Notes under the pieces: model-generated | Told to the model about the DNA's origin: nothing | Databases searched by the model: none | What the model saw: only the letters and a program-made list of their open reading frames with translations | Assembly: GCA_025458525.1 (NCBI GenBank) | Contig: JALOSF010000015.1 | Span: 1-41,304, forward strand | Direction of reading: 5' to 3' | Length of the DNA: 41,304 nt | Source of the DNA: Cypionkella sp. | GTDB taxonomy: Bacteria > Pseudomonadota > Alphaproteobacteria > Rhodobacterales > Rhodobacteraceae | Program-made: the position numbers and the translations under genes | Shown here: in pieces, positions 23,934 to 31,757 of the stretch | How positions within the stretch are numbered: the stretch's first letter is position 1 | Layout of the letters: each line of letters begins with the position of its first letter

Positions 23934-24784
23934 GCCGCCGCATCGCCCTTGTCTGTGCGCTGCTGCTCGGGCTTTGGCCCGCCGCAGCGGTGGCGCAGAA
24001 TTCGGGCCTTGAGCGGCTGACGCGGCCCGACCAGATCACCAGCTGGAAGGCGGTGGGCCGGATCGATGTGGGGGGCAGCCATAGCTGCACGGGCACGCTG
24101 ATCGCCGCCGATCTGGTGCTGACCGCGGCGCATTGCCTGTTCGGCGCAGGCAATGTTCCGGTGCAGGTCAGCCGCATCACCTTTCGCGCCGGATATGCCG
24201 ATGGCACCGCCGTGGCCGAGGCAGGGGTCGCCCGCGCGGTGGTTCATCAGGCCTATCGACCGTCTGTCACAGGGCTTCAGGACGCAGAGCAGATCCGCCA
24301 TGACGTGGCCTTGCTGGAACTGTCCAGTCCGCTGTCCACGGCGCTTGTGCCGCCCTTTGCCGTGGACAGTCCCGGCACGGGCGATGCGGTGTCTGTCGTA
24401 TCCTATGCGCGCGGGCGGGCCGAGGCGCTGTCCTGGCAAAGGGTCTGCACGGTGCTGGGTCGGCAAAGCGGTCTGATCGCGGTGGACTGCGATGTCTGGT
24501 TCGGCTCGTCCGGGGCGCCGGTCTTTGACCGCAGCCGGGGCAGGGCGCGCATCGTGTCGATCATTTCGGGCGGGCAGAAGGACGGCAGCACCACGGTAGC
24601 CCTTGGGATGGAACTGCCGTCGCTGCTTGCCGATCTGAAGGCACAGTTGCGCGCGGGGCGTGGCGTCTTGCAAGACCCCGGTCAGGTCGTGGCACCGGGT
24701 GCCCGTCGCATTGGTGCCGCCTCGACCGAGCGGGCCGGCGGCGCGCGCTTTGTGCGCCCGCCACCCTCTGCCAGCGCCCCTTGA
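23930..24784 (+). CDS. Exported trypsin-like serine protease, copy 2
   Basis: A 284-residue paralogue of the preceding gene, starting inside its stop codon. The signal peptide ends near VAQNSG (residue 23). The triad is H68 in LTAAHCLFG, D125 in HDVALLEL and S194 in CDVWFGSSGAPVF. It shares with copy 1 the order CTGxLIAxDLVLTAAHC, PGTGDxxxVVSYAxxRAEA, VLGRQ and GSSGAPVF, so the two arose by tandem duplication. Both also end in a similar tail: GGSGGKFIRP in copy 1 and AGGARFVRPP in copy 2. The last codons overlap the -35 element of the heat-shock promoter that follows. Substrate unknown. Confidence 0.87.
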   Translation: MSRRIALVCALLLGLWPAAAVAQNSGLERLTRPDQITSWKAVGRIDVGGSHSCTGTLIAADLVLTAAHCLFGAGNVPVQVSRITFRAGYADGTAVAEAGVARAVVHQAYRPSVTGLQDAEQIRHDVALLELSSPLSTALVPPFAVDSPGTGDAVSVVSYARGRAEALSWQRVCTVLGRQSGLIAVDCDVWFGSSGAPVFDRSRGRARIVSIISGGQKDGSTTVALGMELPSLLADLKAQLRAGRGVLQDPGQVVAPGARRIGAASTERAGGARFVRPPPSASAP

Positions 24785-24809
24785 AACGCGGTTTTTGCCT
24801 TCCTACCTA
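24780..24809 (+). promoter_or_regulatory. Sigma-32 (RpoH)-like heat-shock promoter
   Basis: CTTGAAA (24780-24786) is an exact match to the RpoH -35 consensus. After 15 bases it is followed by CCTACCTA (24802-24809), a plausible alphaproteobacterial RpoH -10. It lies just ahead of a small heat-shock gene, with about 90 bases of leader, and its -35 overlaps the stop of the upstream protease gene. Confidence 0.65.
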
Positions 24810-24818
24810 GGGGGCAGT

Positions 24819-24905
24819 CGGGTGCCATGACGGGCCCGGCGGAACCCAATGGCCCGCCCCAGACCGGGGGGCCACCCGTTGCATCGCTTTAGAAAAGGAT
24901 GACCC
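24819..24905 (+). promoter_or_regulatory. ROSE-type RNA thermometer in the hsp20 leader
   Basis: The last hairpin (24882-24901) pairs CATC-G-CTTT with AAAGGATG around a 3-base AGA loop, leaving one bulged G, so the Shine-Dalgarno AAAGGA is fully hidden. The arm contains TCGCT, which fits the conserved UYGCU of ROSE elements opposite AGGA. The unpaired G is the known ROSE irregularity that makes the helix melt on heating. Upstream, CGGGTG (24819-24824) can pair with CACCCG (24873-24878), and CGGGCC (24831-24836) with GGCCCG (24851-24856), giving the usual multi-stem layout. The start codon is at 24906. Confidence 0.78.
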
Positions 24906-25370
24906 ATGCGTAGCTTTGATCTTGCCCCGCTGTATCGCGCCACCGTCGGCTTTGACCGCATCGCCGACCTGATGGACCGCGCGCTTTCGGCCGATGTGGC
25001 CCAGCCCACCTATCCGCCCTATAACATCGAAAAGACCGCAGAAGATGCTTACCGCATTTCGGTTGCGGTGGCCGGTTTCACCCCCGATGAGCTTTCGGTC
25101 GAGGTAAAGGACGCCGCCCTGCATGTCACCGCCCGCAAGGCGCCCGAGGCGGAGGGCAAAACCTATCTGCACCGCGGTATCGCGACCCGCGCCTTTGAAC
25201 GCCGCTTTGCCTTGGCCGATCATGTGCGCGTCACGGGCGCCACGCATGAACATGGCATGCTGCACATCGACCTTGTGCGCGAAACGCCAGAGGCGCTGAA
25301 ACCGCGCCGCATTGAAATCGGGCGGCCTGCCGATATTCAGGCCAAGGCGCTTGAATCGACCGCCGTCTGA
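24906..25370 (+). CDS. Small heat-shock protein, Hsp20/IbpA family
   Basis: A 154-residue ATP-independent holdase that binds unfolding proteins in the cytoplasm. The short N-terminal arm has FDRIADLMDRAL, as in rhizobial class A sHsps. The alpha-crystallin domain runs from about 38 to 130, with YRISVAVAGFTPDELSVEV and the conserved strand pair ending in HGMLHIDLVRE. A short tail, KPRRIEIG, includes the IEI (I-x-I) motif that drives oligomer assembly. Control by an RpoH-like promoter plus a ROSE thermometer is as described for rhizobial hsp genes. It is monocistronic, closed by a terminator at 25395-25425. Confidence 0.93.
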   Translation: MRSFDLAPLYRATVGFDRIADLMDRALSADVAQPTYPPYNIEKTAEDAYRISVAVAGFTPDELSVEVKDAALHVTARKAPEAEGKTYLHRGIATRAFERRFALADHVRVTGATHEHGMLHIDLVRETPEALKPRRIEIGRPADIQAKALESTAV

Positions 25371-25394
25371 TCCGTGTTCTGATGGCCTGACTTC

Positions 25395-25425
25395 GGCCCG
25401 CCGGACGCTCCCCCGGCGGGCCTTT
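25395..25425 (+). terminator. Rho-independent terminator after hsp20
   Basis: A perfect 10-base-pair stem, GGCCCGCCGG (25395-25404) with CCGGCGGGCC (25413-25422), around an 8-base loop, is followed by TTT. It lies 24 bases after the hsp20 stop and before the stop of the convergent VWA gene. The T run is short. Confidence 0.8.
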
Positions 25426-25457
25426 GCCTGTAACGCTATGCCGTTCGGGCCATGGGG

Positions 25458-27368
25458 CTAGCGCGCCAGCGCCTGTGCAAGCCGCATCAGATTGATCGCC
25501 TCGACCCGATAGCCGAAACGATCCTCGCCCCGGTTCGCCTCGGCCAGCGCGACAGCCTCGTCCCAGCCCCAGCCGGTCAGATAGGCAGAGCCTTGCAGCA
25601 ATTGCCCAAAGCCCGCGATGGCGACGGCAAAGCGGGCCTCTGCATCGGCGGGTGCCGCGTCGGCCCGGATCGGTGTTTCGATCAGCGCGCTGACCGCTTC
25701 GCCGGGCGCCTTGTAGCGCAGGCGCAGAAAGCCAAGTTCCGGCACGGTGTCGGCGGTCGTGGCCACGGGGGGCTGCGCCGTTTCATAGCGCAGCGGATTG
25801 TGGCGCAGCGCGGGGCTGCCCGGGGCCGTCACCTCATAAATCGCCGTGACCGCATGCCCCGCCCCGATCTCGCCTGCGTCCACAGCATCGGCGTTGAAAT
25901 CTTCACGCGCGAGGGCGCGGGTTTCATACCCGATCAGCCGGTATTCCGCGACTTCGGCCGGGTTCCACTCCACCTGCACCTTCACATCCTGAGCGATCGG
26001 GAACAGAGCGCCGGTCAACTGATCCACCAGAACCTTGCGCGCCTCTTGCAACGTGTCGATATAGGCGGCCGTGCCGTTGCCGTTCTGGGCCAGCGCCTGC
26101 ATCACCGCATCGTCCAGATTGCCCCGGCCAAAGCCCAGCACCGACAGGAACACGCCGCTTGCGCGCTGCTGCGCGACATAGGCCTTAAGCGTCTCGGGAT
26201 CATCGGGGCCGACATTGAAATCGCCGTCGGTGGCAAGCAGGATGCGGCTGACCTCGCCCGCTTTGGCCATGGCCCTTGCGGTGCGATACGCGAGGTCAAG
26301 CCCCTCACCCCCGGCGGTGGAACCGCCTGCGCTCAGGCGGTCCAGCGCGGCAAGGATCGCGGCGCGCTCGGCTGCCGGGGTGGGCGGCAAGACCTCGCCT
26401 GCCGATCCGGCATAGGCAACGATCGCCACCTGATCCTCGGGCCGCAATTCGCCCAGCATCAGGGCCAGCGATTGCTTGAGCAGCGGCAGCTTGTTCGGCT
26501 CGTCCATCGACCCGGACGTGTCGATCAGAAACACAAGGTTAAGCGGTGGACGGGCCGCCACCTCGGGCAGCCGCCCCTGCAACGCGATATGGACAAGCCG
26601 GGTGGCCGGGTTCCAGGGCGTCGGCATCACGCTCACCAGCGGGCGAAACGGCGGGTCGCCCGCCGCAGGGGCGGGATAGGCGTAGGGGAAATAGTTCACC
26701 ATCTCCTCGATCCGCACCGCCGCCGGATCGGGCAGCACACCCGCCATCAGGCTGCTGCGCACCATCGCATAAGATGCGGTATCGACATCGACGGAAAAGG
26801 TTGAAACTGGCGCTTCGGCGGTTTGCTGCACCCGATGTGCCGGAGCGGTGGAATAAACCTCTCCGCCTGCGTCTGATGGTGACACCGATGGCTCTGGCAG
26901 GCCCACGATCTCTGGCTCGGCCAGCGGCGCGGCAAGCGCGGGTTCGGCAGCCATCGCGGGCGCCGCCTTGCGGCTTGTCATCGCCTCTGGCGCGGCTTCG
27001 GTCTGCGCCTCGCCCAGCGGGGCGCTGGCGGCGGCGGGTTGATCGGCGGGCGGGGGGGCGATCGGCCCTTGGCCTTGCGGCAGGACCACGACAAGCGCCA
27101 TGGCAAGGCCCGCGGCAGAGGTGGTGGCCGCGAGGAATGGTTTCGTCTTGAACGCCGTCAGCATCTTGCGCACTCCGGTCAGGAACCCCGTCTCGACTGG
27201 ACGGTCCGTATTGGGACGCAGGGCGGCGCCGGTTCCTTGGGTCGCAAGGGCGGATTCGTCAAAAGCCTCCAGGGCGCGGGCCAGAGCAGCGGCCTTTGCC
27301 GCCCGATCGCCGGGCGGCGCCGCGCGCAAGGCCGCCTTCATCCGATCAAGGTCTGGATCGCGGGTCAT
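25458..27368 (-). CDS. VWA-domain membrane protein, YfbK-like, coupled to an ECF sigma factor
   Basis: A 636-residue protein. A charged cytoplasmic N-terminus (1-75) with DRMKAALRAAPPGDRA and LARALEAFDE helices precedes one transmembrane helix (about 78-96). An Ala/Pro-rich linker (about 97-175) comes next. A YfbK-type N-domain (about 183-270) has STFSVDVDTASYAMVRSSL and IEEMVNYFPYAYP. The VWA domain (about 278-450) has an intact metal site (FLIDTSGSM, AGGSTAGGEGL and LLATDGDFN), and a DUF3520-like C-domain ends the protein. The start overlaps the sigma-factor stop (ATGA at 27365-27368). A membrane protein coupled behind an ECF sigma gene, with a cytoplasmic helical N-terminus and one helix, has the layout of an anti-sigma factor. 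I infer this role; no zinc anti-sigma motif is seen. Confidence 0.86.
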   Translation of the reverse strand: MTRDPDLDRMKAALRAAPPGDRAAKAAALARALEAFDESALATQGTGAALRPNTDRPVETGFLTGVRKMLTAFKTKPFLAATTSAAGLAMALVVVLPQGQGPIAPPPADQPAAASAPLGEAQTEAAPEAMTSRKAAPAMAAEPALAAPLAEPEIVGLPEPSVSPSDAGGEVYSTAPAHRVQQTAEAPVSTFSVDVDTASYAMVRSSLMAGVLPDPAAVRIEEMVNYFPYAYPAPAAGDPPFRPLVSVMPTPWNPATRLVHIALQGRLPEVAARPPLNLVFLIDTSGSMDEPNKLPLLKQSLALMLGELRPEDQVAIVAYAGSAGEVLPPTPAAERAAILAALDRLSAGGSTAGGEGLDLAYRTARAMAKAGEVSRILLATDGDFNVGPDDPETLKAYVAQQRASGVFLSVLGFGRGNLDDAVMQALAQNGNGTAAYIDTLQEARKVLVDQLTGALFPIAQDVKVQVEWNPAEVAEYRLIGYETRALAREDFNADAVDAGEIGAGHAVTAIYEVTAPGSPALRHNPLRYETAQPPVATTADTVPELGFLRLRYKAPGEAVSALIETPIRADAAPADAEARFAVAIAGFGQLLQGSAYLTGWGWDEAVALAEANRGEDRFGYRVEAINLMRLAQALAR

Positions 27369-27910
27369 GCCTTTGCCTCCTCGGCGGCCATGGCGCGCAG
27401 CCGCTTTTTCACCTCTGACATGCGCCAGGCGATTGTGCCCTCGGACAGGCCCAGAACGGCCCCCGCCTCGGCCTGTGTCAGCTCCTCGCCAAGGACGAGT
27501 GCAACCGTGTCGCGCAGTTCAACCGGCAAGCGTGTCATCGCCGTGGCCAGCCAATCCTGCGTCCTGCGGTCCTCGGCCATCGCATCCTGCCGGGCGATTT
27601 CCCAACTGCCCCAACCTTCGGCGGCGCGGCTGCGCACGGCGGCACGCCGGCGCGCATCATGCGCCGCATTCACCACAACGCGATAAAGCCAGGTGGTAAA
27701 GCGCGCCTCGGCCCGCCAGCCGCGCAAACGGTGGGGCAGGGCGGCACAGATGTCTTGCGCCAGATCCTCGGCTTCGGCGCGGCTTCCGGTCAGTCGCCAG
27801 CCCAGCGCGAAAATGCGGTCGTAATGCCGCGTCACCAGCGCCGCAAAGGCGGCGCGGTCGCCGCTGGCAGCGGCTGTCGCAAGGGTTTCATCGGGTGTTT
27901 CCATGAGCAT
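27365..27910 (-). CDS. ECF-family RNA polymerase sigma factor
   Basis: A 181-residue sigma-70-like factor with only regions 2 and 4. Region 2 (about 12-85) has FAALVTRHYDRIFALGWRLTG, then AEDLAQDICAALPHRL and FTTWLYRVVVNAAHD. Region 4 (about 120-172) has LPVELRDTVALVLGEELTQAEAGAVLGLSEGTIAWRMSEVKKRL, a complete helix-turn-helix. The frame is open to 28069. I choose the ATG at 27910 because the conserved part begins shortly after; 27904 and 27934 are alternatives, and none has a strong ribosome binding site. The coupled downstream gene is a membrane VWA protein that could control it. Confidence 0.85.
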   Translation of the reverse strand: MLMETPDETLATAAASGDRAAFAALVTRHYDRIFALGWRLTGSRAEAEDLAQDICAALPHRLRGWRAEARFTTWLYRVVVNAAHDARRRAAVRSRAAEGWGSWEIARQDAMAEDRRTQDWLATAMTRLPVELRDTVALVLGEELTQAEAGAVLGLSEGTIAWRMSEVKKRLRAMAAEEAKA

Positions 27911-27989
27911 CACGTTAGATTGGACGTGGCGCATCCTGCAATCCTTGGTCGGGTCTTGGTCGGGGAGCGAAAAAACCTGAAGGCCGGTC

Positions 27990-28022
27990 AAAAAATACGC
28001 CCCGACCTGTGCAGGTCGGGGC
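27990..28022 (-). terminator. Rho-independent terminator of the peptidoglycan-binding gene
   Basis: On the minus strand a perfect 10-base-pair stem (GCCCCGACCT with AGGTCGGGGC, 27999-28022, 4-base loop) is followed by GTA and six T (27990-27995). It lies 48 bases after the stop at 28070 and isolates that gene from the sigma-factor operon downstream. Confidence 0.9.
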
Positions 28023-28069
28023 GCAGGTGCACGCTGGACGGGGACAAGACCAGAGTGCGTCGCCCGCAA

Positions 28070-28588
28070 TCAGTAGAGCAGGCTGTCATAGACGCCGAAC
28101 GTGCCGGCGCGGGTTTGCAATTGCCGCTCGCCCCCGGTGTCGCGGGCATAAGCCACAACCGCACGATAGGTGCCCGGTCCAAAGGCGCCATCCACGCCCC
28201 CGGTGTAATAGCCAAAACTGCGCAGGCGGCTTTGGATCGTGCGGCGCTGGGCGGCGGAATAGGTGTTGAAGGTCTGCGCCGCCACGGTGGCATGCACCGA
28301 GCTGTTGGACCCGATCACACGGCCGCTGGTGCTGTGGTGATGGTCATAGCGCTGGCGGTCGTAATGCGGTTGGTGCTGCGGCTGCGGGCGATAGACCGGC
28401 TGCGGCTGCGGGGCCACCTGCCGGGCCTGTGCGTTATCGATCAGCGCGCCCACGATGACAGCGGCGGCAACGCCCTTCAGAAAATTCCGCTCGTTCTTGC
28501 CAAGCGCCTGCGCCGGGGCGGCGGTGGTGACTGCGACAGACAGGGCGGTGACAGCGGCAAGGGCGGCGGTTTTCAAGTTTGGCAACAT
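28070..28588 (-). CDS. Exported peptidoglycan-binding domain protein
   Basis: A 172-residue protein. The signal peptide ends near PAQALGKNE (residue 29). A short hydrophobic stretch (about 39-50, GVAAAVIVGALI) follows. A Gln/Pro/His/Tyr-rich linker (about 57-88) with repeated PQP and a HHH run comes next. A C-terminal helical domain resembles PG_binding_1: AAQRRTIQSRLRSFGYYTGGVDGAFGPGTYRAVVAYARD at about 113-151. This domain binds murein in many envelope proteins. AAAGGAAA about six bases before the ATG is a clear ribosome binding site. It has its own terminator, so it is probably monocistronic. No catalytic domain is visible. Confidence 0.82.
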   Translation of the reverse strand: MLPNLKTAALAAVTALSVAVTTAAPAQALGKNERNFLKGVAAAVIVGALIDNAQARQVAPQPQPVYRPQPQHQPHYDRQRYDHHHSTSGRVIGSNSSVHATVAAQTFNTYSAAQRRTIQSRLRSFGYYTGGVDGAFGPGTYRAVVAYARDTGGERQLQTRAGTFGVYDSLLY

Positions 28589-28860
28589 CGGGTTTCCTTT
28601 CCCAGGTTCCGCGGGGGCTGAGCAGAGCGCCCGCTGTGATGGAACAAGCTATGGGGGCAGGGCCGGCGCTAGGCAAAAACGCGGCGCTGTTATCGGATAG
28701 CGCCAATGATATCAACGGTTTGCCGGGTGGTGCCGATCACGTCGGCCCAACCGGCCGGGGCCATGGCCCCCGTCGTCCTCGGGGTCGGGGCTGTGGGGCG
28801 GGGCCGCGAAACGCCCTGGTGCCGCGCCCGCGCACCGGCGCGCCTGCAAGGCCGCGCGGT
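28589..28860 (-). other. 272-base intergenic stretch
   Basis: The stretch lies between the CDF transporter stop and the start of the peptidoglycan-binding gene. On the minus strand a TTGATA (28715-28710) with a 17-base spacer and TAACAG (28692-28687) is a weak promoter candidate for the latter gene, with about 90 bases of leader. I see no other gene, repeat or RNA. Confidence 0.35.
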
Positions 28861-29745
28861 TCAGGTGTCGTTCCGGGCGACATCCTTGTGCACGATCACA
28901 TCGGCTTGGGGATAGGCGCTCAGGATGGCCCGGCGCAGGGCGGCGCCGGTGTCATGCGCCTGCCGCAAGGGTTGATCCCCGTCCAGTTCGATATGGATCT
29001 GCACAAACACCCGGCTGCCCGCCATCCGCGTCTTGATGTCGTGATAGCCGCGCACGCCGGGCCAATCACGGGCAATCGCCTCGACCCCGGCGATCAGGGC
29101 GGGATCGGCCCGCCGGTCCATCAGCGCGTGAAAGGCATCCCGCCCGATCCGCACAGCGCCAAGCGCAAGGATCGCCGCCGCACCCAGGGCCACCACCGAA
29201 TCGACGGCCACCAGACCGAACTGCCGCGACGCCCAAAGCGACAGGATCGCCCCGATATTGGGCAACAGGTCGCCCAGATAGTGCAGACGGTCCGCCGCAA
29301 CCACCTTGTTGCCGGTCCGGCGCGCCACCCGCCCCTGCCAGACCACAAGCGCCAGCGTCAGCAGGATCGACACCGCCATGACCACCATCCCCGCGCCTTC
29401 GGCGGCGATCACATCGGGGGCGGGGGCCAAAAGGCGCTGGATCGCCGCAACGACGATGACCGCGGCCGAGACAAGGATGAAGGCCGCCTGCGCCAGCGAG
29501 GCAAGGTCCTCGGCCGAGGTATGGCCAAAGGCGTGGTCTTCATCGGCGGGCTTTGCGGCGTAAAGAATGGCGGCCATCGCCATCAGGCTGACCATCAGGT
29601 CCATCGCGCTGTCGGCAAGCGAGGCTGCCACCGAAAGCGCGCCGGTCTGCCCCAGCGCCCAGAGCTTCAACGCCACCAGAACCGAGGCGACGGCAACCGA
29701 GGCAAGGCCCGCCGACAGGTTGAGCCGTGTTTGATCCGTTGCCAT
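28861..29745 (-). CDS. Cation diffusion facilitator (FieF/YiiP-like metal exporter)
   Basis: A 294-residue inner-membrane transporter that expels divalent metals (Zn, Fe, Cd or Mn in the family) in exchange for protons. Six helices span about 10-205. The transport-site pairs are SLADSAMD near residues 43-50 (DxxxD) and HYLGD near 153-157 (HxxxD). This DD-HD set is typical of Zn/Fe-type YiiP proteins. A cytoplasmic metal-sensing domain follows (about 210-290) with VRGYHDIKTRMAG, VQIHIELDGD and HDTGAAL. The frame is open to 29802 by a GTG; GGGGA ahead of the ATG at 29745 and the usual short N-terminus decide the start. It lies 79 bases downstream of the SH3-domain gene and may be cotranscribed with it. 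Confidence 0.9.
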   Translation of the reverse strand: MATDQTRLNLSAGLASVAVASVLVALKLWALGQTGALSVAASLADSAMDLMVSLMAMAAILYAAKPADEDHAFGHTSAEDLASLAQAAFILVSAAVIVVAAIQRLLAPAPDVIAAEGAGMVVMAVSILLTLALVVWQGRVARRTGNKVVAADRLHYLGDLLPNIGAILSLWASRQFGLVAVDSVVALGAAAILALGAVRIGRDAFHALMDRRADPALIAGVEAIARDWPGVRGYHDIKTRMAGSRVFVQIHIELDGDQPLRQAHDTGAALRRAILSAYPQADVIVHKDVARNDT

Positions 29746-29824
29746 GATGGTCCCCGTGTGCCTTGCAGGGCCGTGCGTTACGACTTGGGACCAGTCTAAC
29801 ACAAGTCCCTTTTGTGCAAGTCGG

Positions 29825-30520
29825 CTATTCGATCACCTCATCAGAGGTCACGCCCCACAGATGTTGGGTCTGCACCCAACCCCGCTCCCCCTCGACCGAC
29901 ACGCGGCACCAGCCATCCTTGCAGCCGATCACCCGCGCCACGACCCCGCGCTCGGCGCGAAAGGCAATTTGCGAACCCGTGTCGTCGCGGCTGTAGAAAT
30001 CGACCATCTCGTCGGCGACCATCACGCTGCGCACCCCGGACAGCAGCGCATAATGCACCCAGCCGCCCACGCCTTCGATGTCTTCGACCCGGCGCCAATG
30101 GCCATGTTCGGCCGTGATCTTCAACGGCATTCCGACACGGGTAAACACCCAGTCGATCCGGTGCGACAGGCCCGGCCCGCGCCGAGCATTGCCCTCTCCC
30201 GATTTGAGCGACACGTAACGCGGCAAGGGCAGGTTGGTCACTGCCCCCTTGTTCGGATCGCGCAACGGCTGCGCCGGGGCAGCGTTGACCCGAGGGGCAG
30301 GCGGCCCGAGCGGGCGCACCGTGGCGGGCGCTGCACTGGTGGCGCTGGCGGCGGTCGCACTGGCCGCGGCGGCTTGCGGCACGGCCGCTTCGGTCGCCGC
30401 AACGGGCGCCGAAAACAGCGCCGGGCGCGGCTTTGGACGCACGGTTTCTGCAAGCACCGGCTGCGCCAAGGCCATCAGCGCCACGCCCGCCATCACTGAC
30501 TTCAGCATCCTGTCCACCAT
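29825..30520 (-). CDS. Exported SH3-domain protein
   Basis: A 231-residue protein. The signal peptide begins MLKSVMAGVALMALAQPVLAE. An Ala/Pro-rich linker (about 30-85) follows. Two bacterial SH3-like domains come next: YVSLKSGEGNARRGPG through WVHYALLSG (about 99-165) and VDFYSRDDTGSQIAFRAERG through GWVQTQHLWG (about 172-225). GEGNARRGPG with WRRVED and GWV is the usual SH3_3 signature of Rhodobacterales proteins. Such domains bind cell-wall peptides, so a periplasmic murein-related role is likely. ATG at 30520 and 30508 are both possible; the longer frame to 30583 lacks a signal peptide at its front. It is divergent from the dehydrogenase gene at 30685. Confidence 0.8.
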   Translation of the reverse strand: MVDRMLKSVMAGVALMALAQPVLAETVRPKPRPALFSAPVAATEAAVPQAAAASATAASATSAAPATVRPLGPPAPRVNAAPAQPLRDPNKGAVTNLPLPRYVSLKSGEGNARRGPGLSHRIDWVFTRVGMPLKITAEHGHWRRVEDIEGVGGWVHYALLSGVRSVMVADEMVDFYSRDDTGSQIAFRAERGVVARVIGCKDGWCRVSVEGERGWVQTQHLWGVTSDEVIE

Positions 30521-30684
30521 CTGCCTGTGGCCGGTTTGTCCCGGCTTGCTCTTTTCTCTGGCCCGCGCGGGGGCCCTTCGCACTCAACACATCGGGGCTG
30601 TCGGTCTTGGGTCTTGTGCCCCGCCCCGCTTCCCGTCACTTTGCGGCGAGGGATGCCTGAAGATCAAGCCCAGGGAGACAATTG

Positions 30685-31671
30685 ATGCCCGCACAACGGC
30701 TGAGTGTTGTAGTCACGCGACGGTTGCCGGAACCGGTCGAGACGCGCATGAAGGAATTGTTCGATGTCGAGCTGCGCGAACCCGACACCAAGATGTCGCG
30801 CGAGCAGCTGGCCGATGCGATGCGCCGGGCCGATGTGCTGGTGCCTTGCGTCACCGATCAGATCGATGCGGCCCTGATCGCCCAGGCCGGCGACAAGCTG
30901 AAGCTGATTGCGAATTACGGCGCGGGTGTTGACCATATCGACGTCGCCACCGCCCGACAGCGCGGGATACTGGTCTCGAACACCCCGGGGGTCGTGACCG
31001 AGGATACGGCCGACATGGCCATCGCCCTGATCATGGCCGTCACCCGCCGCATCCCCGAAGGCCTTGCCGTGATGCAAGCCGGTGCCTGGCAAGGCTGGGC
31101 CCCGACAGCGTTCATGGGGGGGCGTCTGGGCGGCAAAAGGCTGGGCATCCTCGGCATGGGGCGGATCGGTCAGGCCGTCGCCCGCCGCGCCCGCGTTTTT
31201 GGCATGCAGGTGCATTACAACAACCGCAAACGCCTGCGCCCGGATATCGAGGCAGAGCTTGACGCGACCTGGTGGGAAAGCCTTGACCAGATGGTCAGCC
31301 GGGTGGACATCCTGTCGATCAATTGCCCGCACACGCCCTCGACCTACCACCTGATGAATGCGCGCCGGTTGAAGCTGATGAAGCGCACGGCGGTCATCGT
31401 CAACACCTCGCGCGGCGAGGTGATCGACGAGAATGCCCTGACCCGGGGCCTGCGCGCGGGCGAGCTGGGGGGTGCGGGCCTGGACGTGTTCGAACACGGT
31501 CACGAAGTGAACCCGCGGCTGCGCGAATTGCCCAATGTGGTGCTGTTGCCCCATATGGGCAGCGCGACGCTGGAGGGCCGGATTGAAATGGGTGAAAAGG
31601 TCATCATCAACATCAAGACCTTTGCCGATGGTCATCGCCCCCCGGATCAGGTTGTGCCGGGCCAACTCTGA
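30685..31671 (+). CDS. D-2-hydroxyacid dehydrogenase, glyoxylate/hydroxypyruvate reductase type
   Basis: A 328-residue NAD(P)-dependent dehydrogenase. The N-terminal substrate domain has LIANYGAGVDHIDV near 75-88. The nucleotide fold has GILGMGRIGQAVARRARVFG near 153-172. The catalytic Arg is in VNTSRGEVID near residue 240, Glu in LDVFEHGHE near 270, and His in LLPHMGSAT near 288. It resembles GyaR-type enzymes that reduce glyoxylate to glycolate or hydroxypyruvate to D-glycerate. CAGGGAG seven bases upstream decides the ATG at 30685 over the TTG at 30682. It stands alone on the plus strand. With glcDEF and ghrA it makes three glyoxylate-related loci in the window. Confidence 0.88.
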   Translation: MPAQRLSVVVTRRLPEPVETRMKELFDVELREPDTKMSREQLADAMRRADVLVPCVTDQIDAALIAQAGDKLKLIANYGAGVDHIDVATARQRGILVSNTPGVVTEDTADMAIALIMAVTRRIPEGLAVMQAGAWQGWAPTAFMGGRLGGKRLGILGMGRIGQAVARRARVFGMQVHYNNRKRLRPDIEAELDATWWESLDQMVSRVDILSINCPHTPSTYHLMNARRLKLMKRTAVIVNTSRGEVIDENALTRGLRAGELGGAGLDVFEHGHEVNPRLRELPNVVLLPHMGSATLEGRIEMGEKVIINIKTFADGHRPPDQVVPGQL

Positions 31672-31757
31672 CCGAAGCCGATTGCGCGCCTGCGGCGCCG
31701 GTTCCCATGCTCGGCTCTGGCCTGCGGCCAACCGCCTCGCGGCGGGCGCGCGTCGGG

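Noticed and set aside
25452-26804. 450-codon open frame opposite the VWA gene
   Set aside because: Low-complexity antisense product with no recognisable motif; the VWA protein on the other strand is clear.
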